Positions 1 to 5,618 of a DNA stretch of 8,481 bases are shown here, one piece after another. The position numbers and the translations under genes are program-made. Under the pieces are notes generated by a model. It was not told where the DNA came from and did no database searches. It saw only the letters and a list, made by a program, of their open reading frames with translations. Each line of letters opens with the position of its first letter. Position 1 is the stretch's first letter. The stretch comes from an uncultured Acidimicrobiia bacterium (lineage in GTDB: Bacteria; Actinomycetota; Acidimicrobiia; Spongiisociales; JAENVV01): contig CAJQPD010000361.1 of NCBI GenBank assembly GCA_905480085.1, positions 1-8,481 on the forward strand. Reading direction: 5' to 3'.

Positions 1-278
1 TGGCCGAGGAGGTCGGTGATGCCGGCACGTATCTCGTTGACGGAGCCGTTGTCGTACTGCCGATCTACGAGGGTCACCCGATTGGCGTCGAATTGCCTGC
101 GTCGGTGGAACTGGAAGTTACGTTCGCCGAACCCGGTGTCAAAGGCGACCGGGTTTCGGGAGCGACCAAGCCGGTCACCGTTCAAACCGGTAGAACCGTC
201 AACGTGCCCCTCTTCATTGAAACCGGTGATGTCATCAAGGTTGACACTCGAACCGGTGAATATATGACCCGCGTGTGA
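1..278 (+). CDS. efp: Elongation factor P, C-terminal half (5' end outside window)
   Basis: EF-P binds between the ribosomal P and E sites and relieves stalling at consecutive prolines. The open frame runs from position 3 without a stop to TGA at 276-278, giving the last 91 residues of a protein usually about 185 long. What is visible matches the two C-terminal OB-fold domains: the stretch [15 protein letters not shown], then the [14 protein letters not shown] segment, and the family-typical ending [17 protein letters not shown]. The N-terminal KOW-like domain, with the tip residue that is modified in some bacteria, lies upstream of the window, so the modification type cannot be judged. The TGA stop overlaps the GTG start of nusB (GTGA, 275-278), so the two genes are probably co-translated; efp-nusB adjacency is common in Actinobacteria. 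Identity is secure; only the start is unseen. Confidence 0.96.
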   Translation, partial: AEEVGDAGTYLVDGAVVVLPIYEGHPIGVELPASVELEVTFAEPGVKGDRVSGATKPVTVQTGRTVNVPLFIETGDVIKVDTRTGEYMTRV

Positions 279-634
279 ATGAGCCTCGCGACGCGGCGCT
301 CACCGCTCTGTATGCCATCGATCTCAGCGGCGAGCCGGTACCGTCCGACCTGGTGGACAAGGCGGCCCGCCTCGTGCGCGGAGTTACCGAACACTTGCCG
401 GAACTCGATGAGCGGATCAACGAGGTCGCCGAGGGGTGGCGAACCGAACGAATGCCGGCAGTTGACAGGGCCATTTTGAGGATGGCAACGTTTGAGTTGG
501 TCTATGAACCCGAGACGCCTGCACCGGTTGTGCTATCGGAGGCAGTCCGTCTGGCAAAGTTGTATTCCACCGAAAAATCTGGCGGGTTCGTCAATGGGGT
601 ACTGGCGAAACTGGCTGATACTCAATCTGCTTGA
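275..634 (+). CDS. nusB: Transcription antitermination factor NusB (short form)
   Basis: NusB is a small all-helical RNA-binding protein that, with NusE (ribosomal protein S10), recognises boxA in rRNA leaders and promotes processive transcription of rRNA operons. The 119-residue product carries the N-terminal helix ([13 protein letters not shown], about 5-17), LVRGVTEH (33-40), the conserved core W55-R59-M60 with VDRAILRM (63-70), then [11 protein letters not shown] (88-98) and the hallmark FVNGVL (105-110). The GTG at 275 is the only credible start: an in-frame stop lies at 257-259, and the start overlaps the efp stop by 4 bp with no separate Shine-Dalgarno, which suggests translational coupling. 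The protein is shorter than the usual 130-150 residues; the shortening lies between the first helix and LVRGV. The 3' end overlaps the convergent ltrA-like gene by 13 bp, and no terminator is visible. Confidence 0.95.
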   Translation: MNEPRDAALTALYAIDLSGEPVPSDLVDKAARLVRGVTEHLPELDERINEVAEGWRTERMPAVDRAILRMATFELVYEPETPAPVVLSEAVRLAKLYSTEKSGGFVNGVLAKLADTQSA

Positions 635-1791
635 GCGACAATGATCAAGTCGCTGGCTACCTCGAGAACGGCCACTGCCAACAGAAAAATGAGCCACACC
701 GTGGCGTGAGGCGGCCCGACCAACTGGGCGATGAGGCCGGCCGCCAGAACCAGCCCGGCCCCCAGAAGCCTGCGGATGGCGCGCAGCGTGTTGACGCCTC
801 TCTTCCCATCTTTTTCGTTGGCCAAATTGATCAAAGCCATGAACCCGAGAGCGCCTGCCATGCCTCCGGAGGTGAGCCAGAACTCCCCGTGGTCAAGATG
901 CTTGCTAACTGCCTGTTCAAGCCCGACCGCCACAATCACCAGGGAGGCGCCGAGCGGCATGTGCGCATAGATCCAGGCGGTGGGTTTCCAGGCCTTCGGT
1001 CGTTCTCCGGTCCGCCGAACGACCGAGCCCTCCATATTGTCGAAGTACATCCACCACAATCCAGCCGCGATCGACACGGCCAGGGCCGAGTTGACCACCA
1101 GCTCAAACGACCATGCCGATTCCGAGATGGCGACCACCGTCGCCGCCATCGACTCGCCGAGGACCAGAATGGTGAAGAGGCCGAATCGTTCGGGCAGATG
1201 CTCGACGTCAAGGGGTACCTTCGACTGGATCTTGCGCATGGCAAACGGTGTGGCGACCGACACGATCAGACCAACCGCCCACAACCAATAGCGAGCGGGG
1301 GTTGGGGTGAAGATGGAGATCGTCCAGATGACGACCTCGGCGCTGAACCCCTTGAGGTATCCGGTCAGCAGTTGGCGCGTGATGGGGACATGTTTACGCG
1401 CCCTGGCGTACATGATGACGAGGATGAGTCTGGTCACAACGTACGATGCGGCGAAGGCCACCGACGAGTCAGCAGTGTTTCCTGAAATTGAACCGGCCAT
1501 CAATGCGATGGTGATCATCTGGGCGACGGCCAGAACCCGTTGGCCGAAGTCGTCGGTGTCGAACCGATCGGCATAGAACGTGTAGGAGGCCCACGCCCAC
1601 CAGATCGGGGCAAAGAAGCCGATGAAGACTCCAAAGCCTGCCCAGGAGGTATTGGCCAGCAGTCGCCCACCAAGGGCGGCGACCGCCACGACGAAGACCA
1701 GGTCGTAGAAAAGCTCGGTCCAGGTGGCATGACGTGCTTTGGTGTCTTCGAGGGTGCGTAAACGGGGTGGTCTAATGGTTACATACTTCAT
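622..1791 (-). CDS. LtrA-family (low temperature requirement protein A) multipass membrane protein
   Basis: The 389-residue product is a very hydrophobic integral membrane protein of the LtrA family (Pfam PF06772), named after a Listeria locus needed for growth in the cold; its biochemical activity is not established. Family signatures are visible: ELFYDLVFVVAV (26-37) opening the first membrane segment, a Trp-rich WWAWASYTFYADRFDTDD (64-81), HLPERFGLFTILVLGES (198-214) and LWWMYFD (245-251). I estimate at least nine or ten membrane helices by eye. The start chosen is the ATG at 1791-1789, with GAGAG seven bases upstream (1803-1799) and a stronger GGGAGG further out (1811-1806). The frame stays open upstream to 2238, but that part is antisense to the hydrolase gene and has no LtrA character. 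The stop at 624-622 lies inside nusB. It is divergent from the hydrolase gene. Family is confident; substrate and role are unknown. Confidence 0.9.
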   Translation of the reverse strand: MKYVTIRPPRLRTLEDTKARHATWTELFYDLVFVVAVAALGGRLLANTSWAGFGVFIGFFAPIWWAWASYTFYADRFDTDDFGQRVLAVAQMITIALMAGSISGNTADSSVAFAASYVVTRLILVIMYARARKHVPITRQLLTGYLKGFSAEVVIWTISIFTPTPARYWLWAVGLIVSVATPFAMRKIQSKVPLDVEHLPERFGLFTILVLGESMAATVVAISESAWSFELVVNSALAVSIAAGLWWMYFDNMEGSVVRRTGERPKAWKPTAWIYAHMPLGASLVIVAVGLEQAVSKHLDHGEFWLTSGGMAGALGFMALINLANEKDGKRGVNTLRAIRRLLGAGLVLAAGLIAQLVGPPHATVWLIFLLAVAVLEVASDLIIVAQAD

Positions 1792-1905
1792 GTCGCAGCT
1801 CTCAGCCTCCCAAACAAACGATGTCTTCGCGCGCCATGGCGGTATGCACACTACCAAGCATTCGTACCCCGTTTCTACTAGCGTTTCGGTCCGAGGGAGA
1901 AAGCT
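1792..1905. promoter_or_regulatory. Divergent intergenic region with candidate promoters and a short dyad
   Basis: These 114 bp separate the start of the minus-strand LtrA-like gene from the plus-strand hydrolase gene, so promoters for both should lie here. For the minus strand, an extended -10-like TGGTAGTGT reads 1856 to 1848; it has the same TGGTAGNGT form as the candidate pyr promoter downstream, but no convincing -35. For the plus strand I see no clear -10; the hydrolase ribosome site GAGGGAG is at 1893-1899. A perfect 10-bp palindrome CGCCATGGCG occupies 1832-1841 and could be an operator, though short palindromes are expected by chance in such G+C-rich DNA. The region's existence is certain; the individual sites are guesses. 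Confidence 0.4.
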
Positions 1906-2733
1906 GTGTCGCGTCATCTTCATTTTTGGGGGGTTCGGGGGTCGATGCCCGTTGGTGGTGCTGCTACCAACAGGTATGGCGGCCATACCACCTGTATAAG
2001 TGTCGATGGGGGCGGACGTTCGCACATCGTCATTGACGCCGGGACCGGAATCCATCAGTTTCAAAAGAGCTTGCCAGATCCCGGCGATGAAGGTTGGGAC
2101 TTTCATGTGCTGTTTACCCACTATCACCTCGATCACATCACCGGATTGCCATTCTTCAAGCCGTTGTATGACCCGAGGAATACGTTCACGTTCTATGGCT
2201 ATCCATACGAAGGCATGGCGGTCAACGAGGTAATCCATCGCATCCTGGCTCCACCCTGGTTTCCAATATCACTGGCGGAGGTACCGTCAACTCAGCATTT
2301 CGTGACGCTGAACGGGGACGGATTCTCTATCGCCGGTATTGAGATCCAACCAGAACAGTTGGAGCATCCTCAAGGGGTAGCGGCGTTTCGCCTGCAGGGG
2401 CCCGAACGATCTGTGGTCTTCGCGACCGATTACGAGCGGGGACTATCGAGCCATCTTGACGATCGGCTTGATGAATTGGCCCGCGGGGTCGACGTCCTCA
2501 TACATGACGCCCAATACACACCGCAAGAATACGAACTCGAGCACAGGGGGTGGGGTCACTCCACCTGGCAGATGGCAGTCGATGCGGCCAGGTCTGCAGT
2601 GGTCGGCGAGCTCATACTCATGAGTCACGATCCTGATCGGACCGACGAGGGAGTCGACGGAATCGTCGAACGGGCCCGACAGTCGGGGGTCAACCTCCGG
2701 GCGGCGTTCGAAGGCTTGTCGATCGTCATCTAG
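1906..2733 (+). CDS. Metallo-beta-lactamase-fold hydrolase (PhnP/RNase Z-like group, substrate unknown)
   Basis: The 275-residue product is a cytoplasmic metallo-beta-lactamase-fold enzyme with no signal peptide. The N-terminus FWGVRGSMPVGG (7-18) followed by YGGHTTCISVD (24-34) is typical of a group of MBL proteins related to PhnP and RNase Z. Metal-binding residues can be placed: HYHLDH (H72, H74, D76, H77), H154 in EHPQG, D175 in FATDYE, and H241 in MSHDP; D201 (HDAQY) and H218 (GWGHS) are further conserved-looking polar sites. This pattern predicts a binuclear metal centre and phosphodiester hydrolysis, but the substrate cannot be read from the sequence. The GTG start at 1906 is supported by GAGGGAG at 1893-1899, six bases upstream. 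The gene is divergent from the LtrA-like gene and ends 172 bp before pyrR. Fold is certain; it might also act on a non-nucleotide ester or thioester. Confidence 0.92.
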   Translation: MSRHLHFWGVRGSMPVGGAATNRYGGHTTCISVDGGGRSHIVIDAGTGIHQFQKSLPDPGDEGWDFHVLFTHYHLDHITGLPFFKPLYDPRNTFTFYGYPYEGMAVNEVIHRILAPPWFPISLAEVPSTQHFVTLNGDGFSIAGIEIQPEQLEHPQGVAAFRLQGPERSVVFATDYERGLSSHLDDRLDELARGVDVLIHDAQYTPQEYELEHRGWGHSTWQMAVDAARSAVVGELILMSHDPDRTDEGVDGIVERARQSGVNLRAAFEGLSIVI

Positions 2734-2771
2734 TTGCCTCCCGGACAGGGAAGTCCAGCCCAGCAGCTGAG

Positions 2772-2799
2772 TTTTCCGTGGCGGGCCACGTGGTAGAGT
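2772..2799 (+). promoter_or_regulatory. Candidate pyr operon promoter
   Basis: TAGAGT at 2794-2799 fits the actinobacterial -10 pattern TANNNT and is preceded by TGG (2791-2793), an extended -10. A weak -35-like TTTTCC lies at 2772-2777 with a 16-bp spacer. Transcription would start near 2805-2808, placing the PyrR stem-loop (from 2809) at the very 5' end of the message, the arrangement described for mycobacterial pyr operons. The -35 is poor, and read-through from the upstream hydrolase gene cannot be excluded because no terminator is visible between them. Confidence 0.45.
2777..2793. repeat. Overlapping inverted repeats in the pyr promoter spacer
   Basis: CGTGGC-GG-GCCACG (2777-2790) is a perfect 6-bp inverted repeat with a 2-base gap. 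It overlaps a second perfect palindrome, CCACGTGG (2786-2793). The three alternating GTGG/CCAC half-sites fill the stretch between the proposed -35 and -10. The position suits a DNA-binding regulator. It is not a rho-independent terminator, as no T-run follows. Which protein would bind, if any, cannot be told. Confidence 0.4.
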
Positions 2800-2808
2800 C
2801 GCCTTCGA

Positions 2809-2841
2809 CCTTTAACGACAGTCCTGTGAGGCTGACAAGGG
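2809..2841 (+). promoter_or_regulatory. PyrR-binding RNA stem-loop of the pyr leader
   Basis: The stretch AGTCCTGTGAGGCT (2820-2833) matches the published PyrR binding-loop consensus ARUCCNGNGAGGYU at every position. It folds as expected: an upper stem with C2819-G2834, A2820-U2833, G2821-C2832, a bulged U2822, C2823-G2831 and C2824-G2830, closing a loop that contains UGUGA; then an asymmetric internal loop; then a lower stem pairing CCUUU (2809-2813) with AAGGG (2837-2841). The 3' arm of the lower stem is part of the Shine-Dalgarno sequence AAGGGAG of the leader ORF that follows. No antiterminator or U-tailed terminator is visible between here and pyrR, so control is probably translational, as shown for Mycobacterium smegmatis. 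PyrR plus UMP or UTP would stabilise the stem and hide the ribosome site. Confidence 0.9.
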
Positions 2842-2848
2842 AGATGAG

Positions 2849-2905
2849 ATGCCCAACCATGTCACGGCGTTGCCGCCCCACCCAGCTTCCTGGCGGGTGA
2901 ACTAG
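2849..2905 (+). CDS. Putative 18-residue pyr leader peptide, abutting pyrR
   Basis: An ATG at 2849 opens an 18-codon frame, MPNHVTALPPHPASWRVN, that stops at TAG 2903-2905; the next three bases are the pyrR start codon. AGGGAG at 2838-2843 is a good Shine-Dalgarno five bases upstream and is much stronger than anything directly before pyrR (GGGTGA, 2895-2900). The peptide has no recognisable family and its sequence may not matter. The arrangement suggests that ribosomes starting here deliver themselves to pyrR by termination-reinitiation, so that PyrR binding to the overlapping stem-loop would control the whole operon through this site. A second ATG at 2844 opens another 18-codon frame (stop 2898-2900) but touches the Shine-Dalgarno directly. 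Expression is inferred, not proven; the frame could be fortuitous. Confidence 0.5.
   Translation: MPNHVTALPPHPASWRVN
2873..2896 (+). other. Possible RNA hairpin masking the pyrR ribosome-binding site
   Basis: CCGCC (2873-2877) can pair with GGCGG (2892-2896), leaving a 14-base loop. The 3' arm overlaps the weak pyrR Shine-Dalgarno GGGTGA (2895-2900). A mutually exclusive small hairpin, CGGC-GTT-GCCG (2865-2875), would release it. A ribosome translating the leader ORF would open either hairpin. Both are short stems seen by eye, without an energy calculation. Confidence 0.3.
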
Positions 2906-3448
2906 ATGCCGGAAGTCATCAACGCCGACGATCTCGGTCGAGCCATCCACCGCATCGCTCACGAGATAGCCGAGCGAAACCATGGCATCGAAAACCTCGT
3001 TCTTCTTGGCATCCCGCGCCGGGGTGTACCGCTTGCCCACCGTATAGCAGTGGTACTCGAAGAGATCGAAGGTACGAGTCCTCCCGTAGGAGCGCTCGAC
3101 ATCTCCATGCATCGAGATGACATCTCGTCACGACCCACCCCGACACTGCACGGGAGTTCGGTGCCAGTCGATGTCACCGGCCGAACGGTCGTGCTGGTCG
3201 ATGATGTCCTTTACACGGGGCGAACCATTCGAGCAGCCCTTGACGCCGTCAACGCTTTTGGACGACCGGCGGCCGTGCAACTGGCGGTTCTCGTTGATCG
3301 TGGCCACCGGCAGTTCCCGATTCGGGCCGACTTCGTCGGCAAGAACCTGCCTACCTCCGGGGCTGAGCAGGTGGTTGTCGACGTCGAGGAAGTTGACGGA
3401 TCTGATTCGGTTCGGGTTGAAGTCTCAAGCCAGGCGGTCCACGGGTGA
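2906..3448 (+). CDS. pyrR: Bifunctional pyr mRNA-binding regulator / uracil phosphoribosyltransferase PyrR
   Basis: PyrR binds a stem-loop in pyr mRNA when UMP or UTP is abundant and, in many species, also makes UMP from uracil and PRPP. The 180-residue product has the full phosphoribosyltransferase fold: LVLLGIPRRGVPLA (31-44), the PRPP-binding loop VVLVDDVLYTGRT (95-107) with its paired aspartates D99 and D100, and the PyrR-specific RGHRQFPIRADFVGKNLPTS (132-151). The basic residues around LGIPRRG and PIRADFVGKN fit RNA binding. The length is normal for the family. The ATG at 2906 follows immediately after the TAG of a short leader frame and has only a weak ribosome site of its own. A perfect PyrR target lies about 75 bases upstream, so the gene is probably autoregulated. 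Its stop overlaps the pyrB start (GTGA, 3445-3448). Confidence 0.97.
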   Translation: MPEVINADDLGRAIHRIAHEIAERNHGIENLVLLGIPRRGVPLAHRIAVVLEEIEGTSPPVGALDISMHRDDISSRPTPTLHGSSVPVDVTGRTVVLVDDVLYTGRTIRAALDAVNAFGRPAAVQLAVLVDRGHRQFPIRADFVGKNLPTSGAEQVVVDVEEVDGSDSVRVEVSSQAVHG

Positions 3449-4359
3449 GCCTCTTGACCATTGAAGGCCTCCCGGCCGCCGAAATTTCCCGGTTACTTGA
3501 TCTCGCTGATGGGTTTGTGGAGGTCTTGGACCGTCCGGTTCCCAAAGTACCAGCGTTACAAGGTCGCACGATCGGCATGCTGTTCTACGAGGTCTCAACC
3601 CGGACCCGGATGTCGTTCGAGCGGGCTGCCAAGGCGCTTTCGGCCGATACGATGACCTTCTCCCCGTCCGGATCGTCGGTTTCGAAAGGCGAGTCCTTGA
3701 AAGACACGGCGTTGACCGTCGGATCGATGGGCCCCGACCTCTTTGTTGTCCGCCATGCATCCACCGGGGCGCCCTGGCGGGTTGCCGAATGGACCGGTCT
3801 GCCGGTGATCAACGCAGGCGATGGCGCCCACCAGCATCCCACCCAGGCCCTCCTCGACTGTCTGACCGTCCGACAGCATTTCGGCAAAGTAGACGGGCTG
3901 CAGGTCGCCATCGTGGGTGATATCCGGCACAGTCGGGTGGCTCGCTCCACGGCTCAAGCGATGGCCACGATGGGCGCCTCGGTGCGGTTCATTGCTCCGC
4001 GCACGCTGTTGCCGTTTGACGTGGAGGGTTGGCCGGTTGAAACGACCTGTGATTTTGATGGTGCCATCGAAGACCTTGATGTTGTGTATATGTTGCGTAT
4101 CCAGCAGGAGCGGGGAGGTGGTGACGTCTTTCCCTCGATTGGCGAATATGTCAACCGGTTTGGCCTTACCCGGCGTCGGGCCGATCGACTGCCAGAACAC
4201 ACCATGGTGCTGCACCCGGGACCGATGAACCGCGGCGTCGAGATCGACCCGGCCGTCGCGGACGGACCCAGATCCCTCGTTACCAAGCAAGTGGCCAACG
4301 GTGTGGCGGTTCGTATGGCCGTTCTCCTCGACCAGCTCAGCGGATCGGAGAAGTCATGA
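3445..4359 (+). CDS. pyrB: Aspartate carbamoyltransferase catalytic subunit
   Basis: PyrB condenses carbamoyl phosphate with L-aspartate to N-carbamoyl-aspartate, the committed step of pyrimidine synthesis, in the cytoplasm. The 304-residue product is full length. The carbamoyl-phosphate site STRTRMSFE is at 51-59, the mobile loop with S80-K81 in SSVSKGESLKDT is at 77-88, R103-H104 precede STG, HPTQALLD is at 131-138, DIRHSRVARS (159-168) and MLRIQQER (216-223) contribute aspartate-binding arginines, and HPGPMNRG (257-264) closes the site. HPGPMNRG, rather than the enterobacterial HPLPR form, is usual in Gram-positive enzymes. No pyrI regulatory subunit is present, so feedback is more likely at PyrR and carbamoyl-phosphate synthetase. 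The GTG start overlaps the pyrR stop by 4 bp, with AGGCGG at 3432-3437 as ribosome site; the stop overlaps the pyrC start (ATGA). Confidence 0.97.
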   Translation: MSLLTIEGLPAAEISRLLDLADGFVEVLDRPVPKVPALQGRTIGMLFYEVSTRTRMSFERAAKALSADTMTFSPSGSSVSKGESLKDTALTVGSMGPDLFVVRHASTGAPWRVAEWTGLPVINAGDGAHQHPTQALLDCLTVRQHFGKVDGLQVAIVGDIRHSRVARSTAQAMATMGASVRFIAPRTLLPFDVEGWPVETTCDFDGAIEDLDVVYMLRIQQERGGGDVFPSIGEYVNRFGLTRRRADRLPEHTMVLHPGPMNRGVEIDPAVADGPRSLVTKQVANGVAVRMAVLLDQLSGSEKS

Positions 4360-5618
4360 TCGTTCTGAAGGGCGGAACGGTCATCGGCACCGAGCAGCGA
4401 ATTGCGGACGTGGCGGTCGATGCGGGACGAGTGGTGGCAATCGGATCCGTTGACGTAGGGGCCCAAGATCAGGTGATCGACTGTTCCGGTGCTTGGGTTG
4501 GCCCGGGGTTTGTTGACCTCCATGTCCATCTCAGAGAACCGGGTCAGGAATGGAAGGAAGACATCGCGTCCGGTTCCAAGGCGGCCGCCGCCGGAGGGTT
4601 CACGACCGTGGTGGCCATGCCGAACACGGAACCGCCGATCGATTCTGGTCAAATTGCCCGCTATGTCTTTGACCGCGGAACTGAGACCGGTCTTGTAAGA
4701 GTCATCCCGTCGGGGACCATCAGTCTCGGCAGGGCAGGAGCCAAGCTGGCCCACCTCGATGACCTCTGGGCTGCCGGAGTTCGCATCTTCACCGACGATG
4801 GGGATACGGTCGCCGACTCAGGCTTGCTCCGCAGAGCGATGGATTACATCGCAGAACTCGGCGGAATCGTGGCTCAGCATGCCGAGGATCCCGGCCTGGC
4901 CGGGCGGGGACACATGCACGAAGGTGCGGTCTCGTCGCGTCTCGGCATGATCGGCCTGCCGTCGATGGCCGAGACGATCATCGTCGAACGCGATATCCGT
5001 CTTGTCGAACTAACCGGTTGTCGGTATCACGTTCAGCACGTATCTGCCCGACAGACACTCGATGTCATCAGACGGGCGAAAGAGGCGGGCCTTCCGGTAA
5101 CGGCCGAAGTTGCCCCGCATCATCTTGAGTTCACCGATCGGCTGGTCGAAACCATGAATCCGGTGGCGAAGATGTATCCGCCACTGCGAACGGAGGCCGA
5201 CGTTGCTGCGCTCCGGGCCGGTCTGGAAGATGGAACGATCGATTGCGTTGCCACTGACCACGCTCCCCATTCAGCTCATGAAAAGGACGTCCCCTTCGAG
5301 GAAGCCCCACGTGGCGTCATCGGACTCGAGACGGCCGCCGCGGCCGTCAATACGTCAGTTGGGCTCCCGGCCGTGACGTTCTTTGAGCGGATGTCGATTG
5401 CCCCCGGTCGGCTACTTGGATTGGAGACCGGACCACTCGTGGTCGGATCGGTAGCGGACGTCACGGTCTTTGACCCGAATCTGTCATGGACTCCCGGGAC
5501 GTTCGTCTCAAAATCTGCCAACTCACCCTGGATCGGGACAGAAATAACCGGCCGGGTTCGAGCGACGCTTCTGGGGGGTCAGGTGACCTTCGAGCACCAA
5601 GAGGGGGCGTCCGTATGA
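4356..5618 (+). CDS. pyrC: Dihydroorotase, class I
   Basis: PyrC reversibly cyclises N-carbamoyl-aspartate to dihydroorotate in an amidohydrolase TIM barrel with a metal centre. The 420-residue length and motifs fit the class I family found in Gram-positives, not the short enterobacterial class II. Visible ligands and substrate residues are GFVDLHVHLREPG (51-63; H56, H58, R60), N90 in AMPNTEPP, D148 in IFTDDGDT, H175 in QHAEDP, H228 in HVQHVSA, APHHLEF (253-259) and D301 with H305 in ATDHAPH. All catalytic positions look intact, so it should be active, not one of the inactive homologues that accompany PyrB in some bacteria. The ATG at 4356 overlaps the pyrB stop and has GGAG at 4347-4350, five bases upstream. 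The stop overlaps the carA start (ATGA, 5615-5618). No gene intervenes before carA, unlike in mycobacteria. Confidence 0.97.
   Translation: MIVLKGGTVIGTEQRIADVAVDAGRVVAIGSVDVGAQDQVIDCSGAWVGPGFVDLHVHLREPGQEWKEDIASGSKAAAAGGFTTVVAMPNTEPPIDSGQIARYVFDRGTETGLVRVIPSGTISLGRAGAKLAHLDDLWAAGVRIFTDDGDTVADSGLLRRAMDYIAELGGIVAQHAEDPGLAGRGHMHEGAVSSRLGMIGLPSMAETIIVERDIRLVELTGCRYHVQHVSARQTLDVIRRAKEAGLPVTAEVAPHHLEFTDRLVETMNPVAKMYPPLRTEADVAALRAGLEDGTIDCVATDHAPHSAHEKDVPFEEAPRGVIGLETAAAAVNTSVGLPAVTFFERMSIAPGRLLGLETGPLVVGSVADVTVFDPNLSWTPGTFVSKSANSPWIGTEITGRVRATLLGGQVTFEHQEGASV

Noticed and set aside
185..257. Three copies of AACCGGT near the end of efp
   Set aside because: They encode Thr-Gly pairs in conserved EF-P positions and reflect codon preference, not a regulatory repeat.
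631..1485. 284-residue open frame on the plus strand
   Set aside because: It is antisense to the LtrA-like gene, has low-complexity His/Gly/Arg/Asp-rich composition typical of G+C-rich shadow frames, and resembles no family.
1974..1990. Inverted repeat GGTATGG-CGG-CCATACC inside the hydrolase gene
   Set aside because: It lies in the conserved RYGGHT codons, so coding constraint explains it sufficiently.
1792..2238. N-terminal extension of the LtrA-like frame on the minus strand (538 residues in total)
   Set aside because: The extension lies mostly antisense to the hydrolase gene, lacks membrane segments or LtrA character, and the ATG at 1791 has a usable ribosome site.
2743..2777. Possible terminator after the hydrolase gene (GGAC-AGGGAA-GTCC, and TTTT further on)
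   Set aside because: The stem is only 4 bp and the T-run is short and about 15 bases away, so it does not meet rho-independent terminator criteria.
2844..2900. Second 18-codon leader frame starting at ATG 2844
   Set aside because: Its start touches the AAGGGAG ribosome site with no spacer, and its stop does not abut pyrR, so the frame at 2849 is the better candidate.
3595..4754. Long minus-strand frames of 231 and 266 residues
   Set aside because: They are antisense to pyrB and pyrC, which have complete motif sets; the products are Arg/Ser/Pro-rich with no recognisable domain.
5486..5614. 43-residue upstream extension of carA
   Set aside because: It overlaps the end of pyrC in another frame, has no family similarity, and ATG 5615 has a good ribosome site and matches the usual CarA N-terminus.
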